Shown: one piece after another, positions 60,501-64,000 of the stretch
Position numbering within the stretch: the first letter of the stretch is position 1
Layout: every line of letters begins with the position of its first letter
Assembly: GCA_024449915.1 (NCBI GenBank)
Contig: JAMZAV010001462.1
Span: forward strand, 124,001-188,000
Source of the DNA: Sweltsa coloradensis
Lineage: Eukaryota; Arthropoda; Insecta; Plecoptera; Chloroperlidae
Length of the DNA stretch: 64,000 bases
Direction of reading: 5' to 3'
Translations under genes and position numbers: made by a program
The notes under the pieces: generated by a model
The model's database searches: none
Told to the model about the DNA's origin: nothing
The model's input: the letters and a program-made list of their open reading frames with translations, nothing else

Positions 60501-62060
60501 GACCTCAATTTTCTGTGTCTTAATTTTTGGCTTTTTAATTTGAGCAAATAGGAGTGTCTTCAGTTGAAGCGTTGAAGCTATTTGTCTGTACTGTGGTATT
60601 CTGTCAAAAACTCAAAACTATTTTGTTTATGTGTGTGATTTAAAATCTTTTAATTCGTAGCCTAGCCTACCCCTAGGCTAGGCCTTAGCTTATTGATAAA
60701 GGTGAATATAGCTTGTATATTGTAAGGTCATATTATTTACCAGATTTACCAGACTGCCTAGGCCCAAGTCTTATTAGTGTAGGCCTAGCCTAAGCCTATT
60801 GACCGCTTAAAAACTACAATTTGGTAATATGATTGTAATCTCATAAAACCTTCCTTCGCCTAACTAGGCCTATATAGTATATATGCCCAGCTGGTCCATG
60901 TGAGAGCCTAGGCCCTGCTGGCTAGCCTACATAACCTCACTAAATAGGCTAAGTAGTTGGCCTAGGCCTAGGCCTAGCCCTACCCTAGGCCTTGCTAGTT
61001 CTTTTATTAAGGGTCGGTATTACAATCAACAAATAAGAAACGTTAACTGTAACAAATAGTTATCTGTCGGATAAGCTATCCGTCCAATAACTATCTAGTT
61101 CGCGTAGCTATTACAAAGGAAGTTTATCCTCCCGATGGAACATTCAGATCGAGTGGATAGCCCTAGTCCATGCGTCGCTAGAATTGCCACTTGGAAAGTG
61201 TTTAATACCAAAATAAGCAGTAATTGCATACATAAAAATGATGTATAAAGCTGTGAATTACGTTCAAGAAATATTGGCAGAAGGTTCTAAAAGCATTGAA
61301 CGTGTCCTAATTGTCACTGTAAAACTTTTGGTAGGGCTACTCTTTCGGTTGGGATGGACAGTTTTTTTGGCACTCTTGCCGCTAAGCGGGTCCAACTTTC
61401 AACCACACTTTTTTCCCAATAAAATCAATGGTAAACAACTACAAATTAAAAATAAGTTAATATTAAGTAAGTAGGCCTAGCCTAGCTATAGTGAGTAGGC
61501 CTAATTAATAGTAAACACTCTCGAATTACACGAATAATGTCAAATAATTTACATTATTGAACATGAACGTCGTCTCACTCTGATCAACGCGCCATTTTGG
61601 ATTTTGGCTATGTCATTGTCATTTACTTAGTAGGTGTAGGCCCTACCAACCTTTTTGCAATATTGTGGTTTTGTAATAAGTAATTTATAAATATGTTATT
61701 GTTATGTTAAGTAAACAATTAAATAGTCGAATAGCACGGGGGTTTGGGGGCGGAGCCCCCGACGGGGTCCAGGGGCGGAGCTGGAGGGCCCCCAGAACAG
61801 AATGAGGTACAAACAAACAAACACGACAGGGACCGCAGGACAAACAAAAACGAACCGAATTAAACGTAAGTTTGGTGTGTTTTGGTTGGTACGTCGGAGA
61901 ATGGAGAGACTTTGCTAAAATGGCCACCGTGATCAACTAATAACAGTGAAATTAGTCTGTGAGTAATATTGTGTTCACCTATGTAATTGTTAATTTTGCA
62001 AAGTGGTAATTAATAATAAATTGTTAATATTGAATTTTTACACATTTATTTCTAATTTGT
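60501..62060. other. Upstream of NUP210, no gene seen
   Basis: Dense in GGCCTAGGCCTA words (about 60960). About 61325-61460 is an inverted partner of about 62060-62290. A GC-rich patch with GGGGGCGGAGCCCCC lies at about 61747-61765. No convincing ORF. Confidence 0.5.
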
Positions 62061-62295
62061 AGTTGTTTTCCATTGATTTTATTGGGAAAAAAGTGTGGTT
62101 GAAAGTTGGACCCGCTTAGCCGCAAGAGTTCCGTTTTTTTAATGTATACCTACAAAACCTTTAACGTCGCTATTTTAAATCTAAAGTAGGCCTACCTACA
62201 AAACCTTTAACGTCGCTGTTTTAAATCTAAAGTAGGTCTACCTACTGATCAAAAACTGTCCATACCAACCGAAAGAGTTCCAAACTTTTACGCTC
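62061..62295. repeat. Inverted partner repeat with an internal tandem duplication
   Basis: Matches the minus strand of 61325-61460 (GTGTGGTTGAAAGTTGGACC). CCTACAAAACCTTTAACGTC followed by GCT.TTTTAAATCTAAAGTAGG is duplicated in tandem at about 62148-62242. Confidence 0.7.
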
Positions 62296-62369
62296 GACTC
62301 AAGTCAGCGTGCGTACTGCCGAGCTGCATGAATATCGCTCTAGAGGCGATTCTCATCGTGGGTTCTACT

Positions 62370-62440
62370 GGTCGTGTGGTTAGCGCGCGCTTGTTTTGCA
62401 CGCGAGAGGTCGCCGGTTCGAATCCCGTCTATGAAAACTT
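62370..62440 (+). repeat. tRNA-Ala(TGC)-like SINE head or pseudogene
   Basis: A-box TGGTTAGCGCG, anticodon-like loop TTTGCAC and B-box GGTTCGAATCC are present, followed by a T run. The acceptor stem does not pair, so a working tRNA is unlikely. Confidence 0.6.
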
Positions 62441-63352
62441 TTTTACTTTTTTTTACTCATCCTATCATTATTGGTTCGCTTATTATCTATGACGAATGAC
62501 AATTTTTTTACTTTTCAGTGTAAATTATTCGAAAAACAAAGACTTTCCCCTCTACATTTGCTCTTTATACGTCTGTATGCCTACACCCAAGGTGACCTTC
62601 AACATAAAGCTCATATTTACAGATCATTTGGGCCATCAAATTCCAGCTCACAACCTTCTCGTGGTTTGGCCCGTGATTAGGGGAGTTCTTCTCCCTGAAA
62701 CTAATGGCGAGCTCTGGGTCGTCGTCGGGGAACTTTCCCCTTCCCTTTGACTAACTCCCCGATGGCGACGACAATGACAACACGGACGGATGATGACACA
62801 GACGGAGACGACCACGACGTTGGGGAACCCCTGCCCTCCCCATTTGCTTGTGGCTGGTTCTGACCAGCACATGCCTGTCCACCCCTTGTCCACCCGTGTC
62901 ATCCCTTACGTCCCTCCCTTCGTCTCGATTAGCCAAGTTGCATAAATATGAGACGTTAAGCAATATCCAATCAATCAATCAACAGATCATTGAAAAACAT
63001 GATATTTTTACCACGGGCGCTGGTTGTTATTAGGCCCCTATTACTAAAATGAAATTGTTTAGGGCCTAGTGATTTTGTTTTACATCTAGCACATTCCTAA
63101 ATATTTGGCTTTGGTAGACTTTATTTAAAATGAGTCCAAAAGGTTACTTTATTATCTATTACGAGGTAAAAAATGCATAATAAAAACAATTCAACAATGT
63201 ATACTGGCAAAAAGAACAAATTATTAATCAATTAATGATTATTAGGCTGGCTGGATACAAGAAGGTTCAATGATCTTAAAACCAAAGAATTATTGGACCA
63301 ATAATAATAATTTGAACAAATAACAATAGTGAATAAATAGCCTAATGGTTCA
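62441..63352. other. Right-hand intergenic stretch, no gene
   Basis: About 62940-62985 (GAGACGTTAAGCAATATCCA then AATC repeats) is the inverted relative of about 32230-32265, probably a retroelement 3' tail. No protein-like ORF. Confidence 0.5.
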
Positions 63353-64000
63353 TTGGATGAGCGAAGCGAAGACTTCAATTTCACTGACCCCCCAAAAAAT
63401 TTGGCTCGGTTGTTTTTTTTTTTTTTTTCTGTTTGTTTGCACGATTCCGGGCAAACAGCATATGCGATCTTGATGAAAATTGAAGGGGACCTTCGAAATC
63501 TCTGAACTTAGACGTGCCACGTTTTTGGGTACAATCGAAGAAATATTTCTCATGAATATCGCACTTTTACGATTTTTTTTCGATTTTTAGTGCGATATTT
63601 TCGAGACATTTGGGCCGATTGTGACCAAACGGGTAGGGCTACAACGTTCATATTTCACATGGACATTAAGGTAATGGTTATGTATTGCTTTCTGAAAGAA
63701 AAAGTTGAAAAAGTTAGCCAGAATCTATAGAAATAAAGCTTTTAATATAAGTTTTTTGACTTTTTGTGCGATATTTTCGTGCCATTTGGGTCAATTCTGA
63801 CCAAACGGGTGAGGCTACAACGTTCATATTTCACATGGACATTAAGGTAATGGTGATGTATTGCTTTCTGAAAGAAAAAGTTGGAAAAGTTAGTCAGAAT
63901 CTATGGAAATAAAGCTTTTAATATAAGTTTTTTGACTTTTAGTGCGATATTTTCGTGCCATTTGGGCCAATTCTGATCAAACGGGTGGGCCTTCAACGTT
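63353..64000 (+). mobile_element. Helentron-like element, subfamily A, copy A7, cut by window end
   Basis: Begins TTGGATGAGCGAAGCGAAGA, with the usual body and two copies of the CAAACGGGT.GGGCTACAACG segment. It runs off the right edge, where a third such segment begins. Confidence 0.88.

Noticed and set aside
61238..61474. 78-codon open frame upstream of NUP210
   Set aside because: Overlaps a dispersed inverted repeat (partner at 62061-62295), and the protein resembles nothing recognised.

Overview
The window is a piece of an animal nuclear genome. It carries spliced introns, very low coding density and many eukaryotic transposable elements (Penelope-like elements, R2-like and other LINEs, hAT and pogo-like MITEs, Helentron-like elements, tRNA-derived SINEs). 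The one cellular gene is NUP210 (gp210, the lumenal nuclear pore membrane glycoprotein), on the minus strand. The repeat mix and the very frequent TAGGCCTA/AGGCCTAC words suggest a marine invertebrate, plausibly an echinoderm or other deuterostome. That placement is an inference; no marker fixes the species.

NUP210 layout: ten exons read from right to left, from the start codon at 60196 to exon 10 at 2051. Together they encode about 1,286 residues from the signal peptide to just past the BIG_2 domain. All nine internal junctions keep the reading frame and have GT-AG borders. The remaining roughly 600 residues, including the transmembrane segment and pore-facing tail expected from vertebrate NUP210, lie beyond the left edge. 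About 3.9 kb of coding sequence is spread over 58 kb because the introns are full of nested mobile elements: intron 6 about 17.9 kb, intron 2 about 14.4 kb, intron 5 about 8.4 kb, intron 4 about 7.3 kb.

Region by region. 1-2050: an R2-like LINE fragment split by a pogo-like MITE. 2.9-5.3 kb: nested TIR elements and a hAT MITE with a perfect 8-bp TSD. 7.6-11.0 kb: a Penelope-like element with inverted 430-bp ends. 11.4-17.6 kb: an inverted repeat pair, a hAT MITE, an 816-bp tandem duplication, a degraded LINE and an array of tRNA-like units. 17.7-21.1 kb: an R2-like LINE and a second LINE, tail to tail. 21.1-25.1 kb: Helentron-like elements, one holding a 1.4-kb foldback. 26.1-29.0 kb: a four-level nest. 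30.6-35.5 kb: more Helentron-like copies. 35.6-39.1 kb: a second Penelope-like element. 39.2-43.8 kb: tRNA-like units, a 238-bp palindrome, a LINE, SINEs and a hAT MITE. 46-55 kb: three DNA-transposon-like elements built around arrays of short repeated motifs. 55-64 kb: foldbacks, fragments and another Helentron-like copy.

The most interesting content is structural. Two Helentron-like subfamilies have paired termini that differ in a compensating way. A hammerhead-like stem-core motif recurs at four or more loci with changing but complementary stems. Three large non-autonomous elements carry clustered, inverted short motifs. tRNA-like units recur in roughly 290-330-bp head-to-tail arrangements. 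No rRNA gene, functional tRNA gene, CRISPR array or second host protein-coding gene was found.
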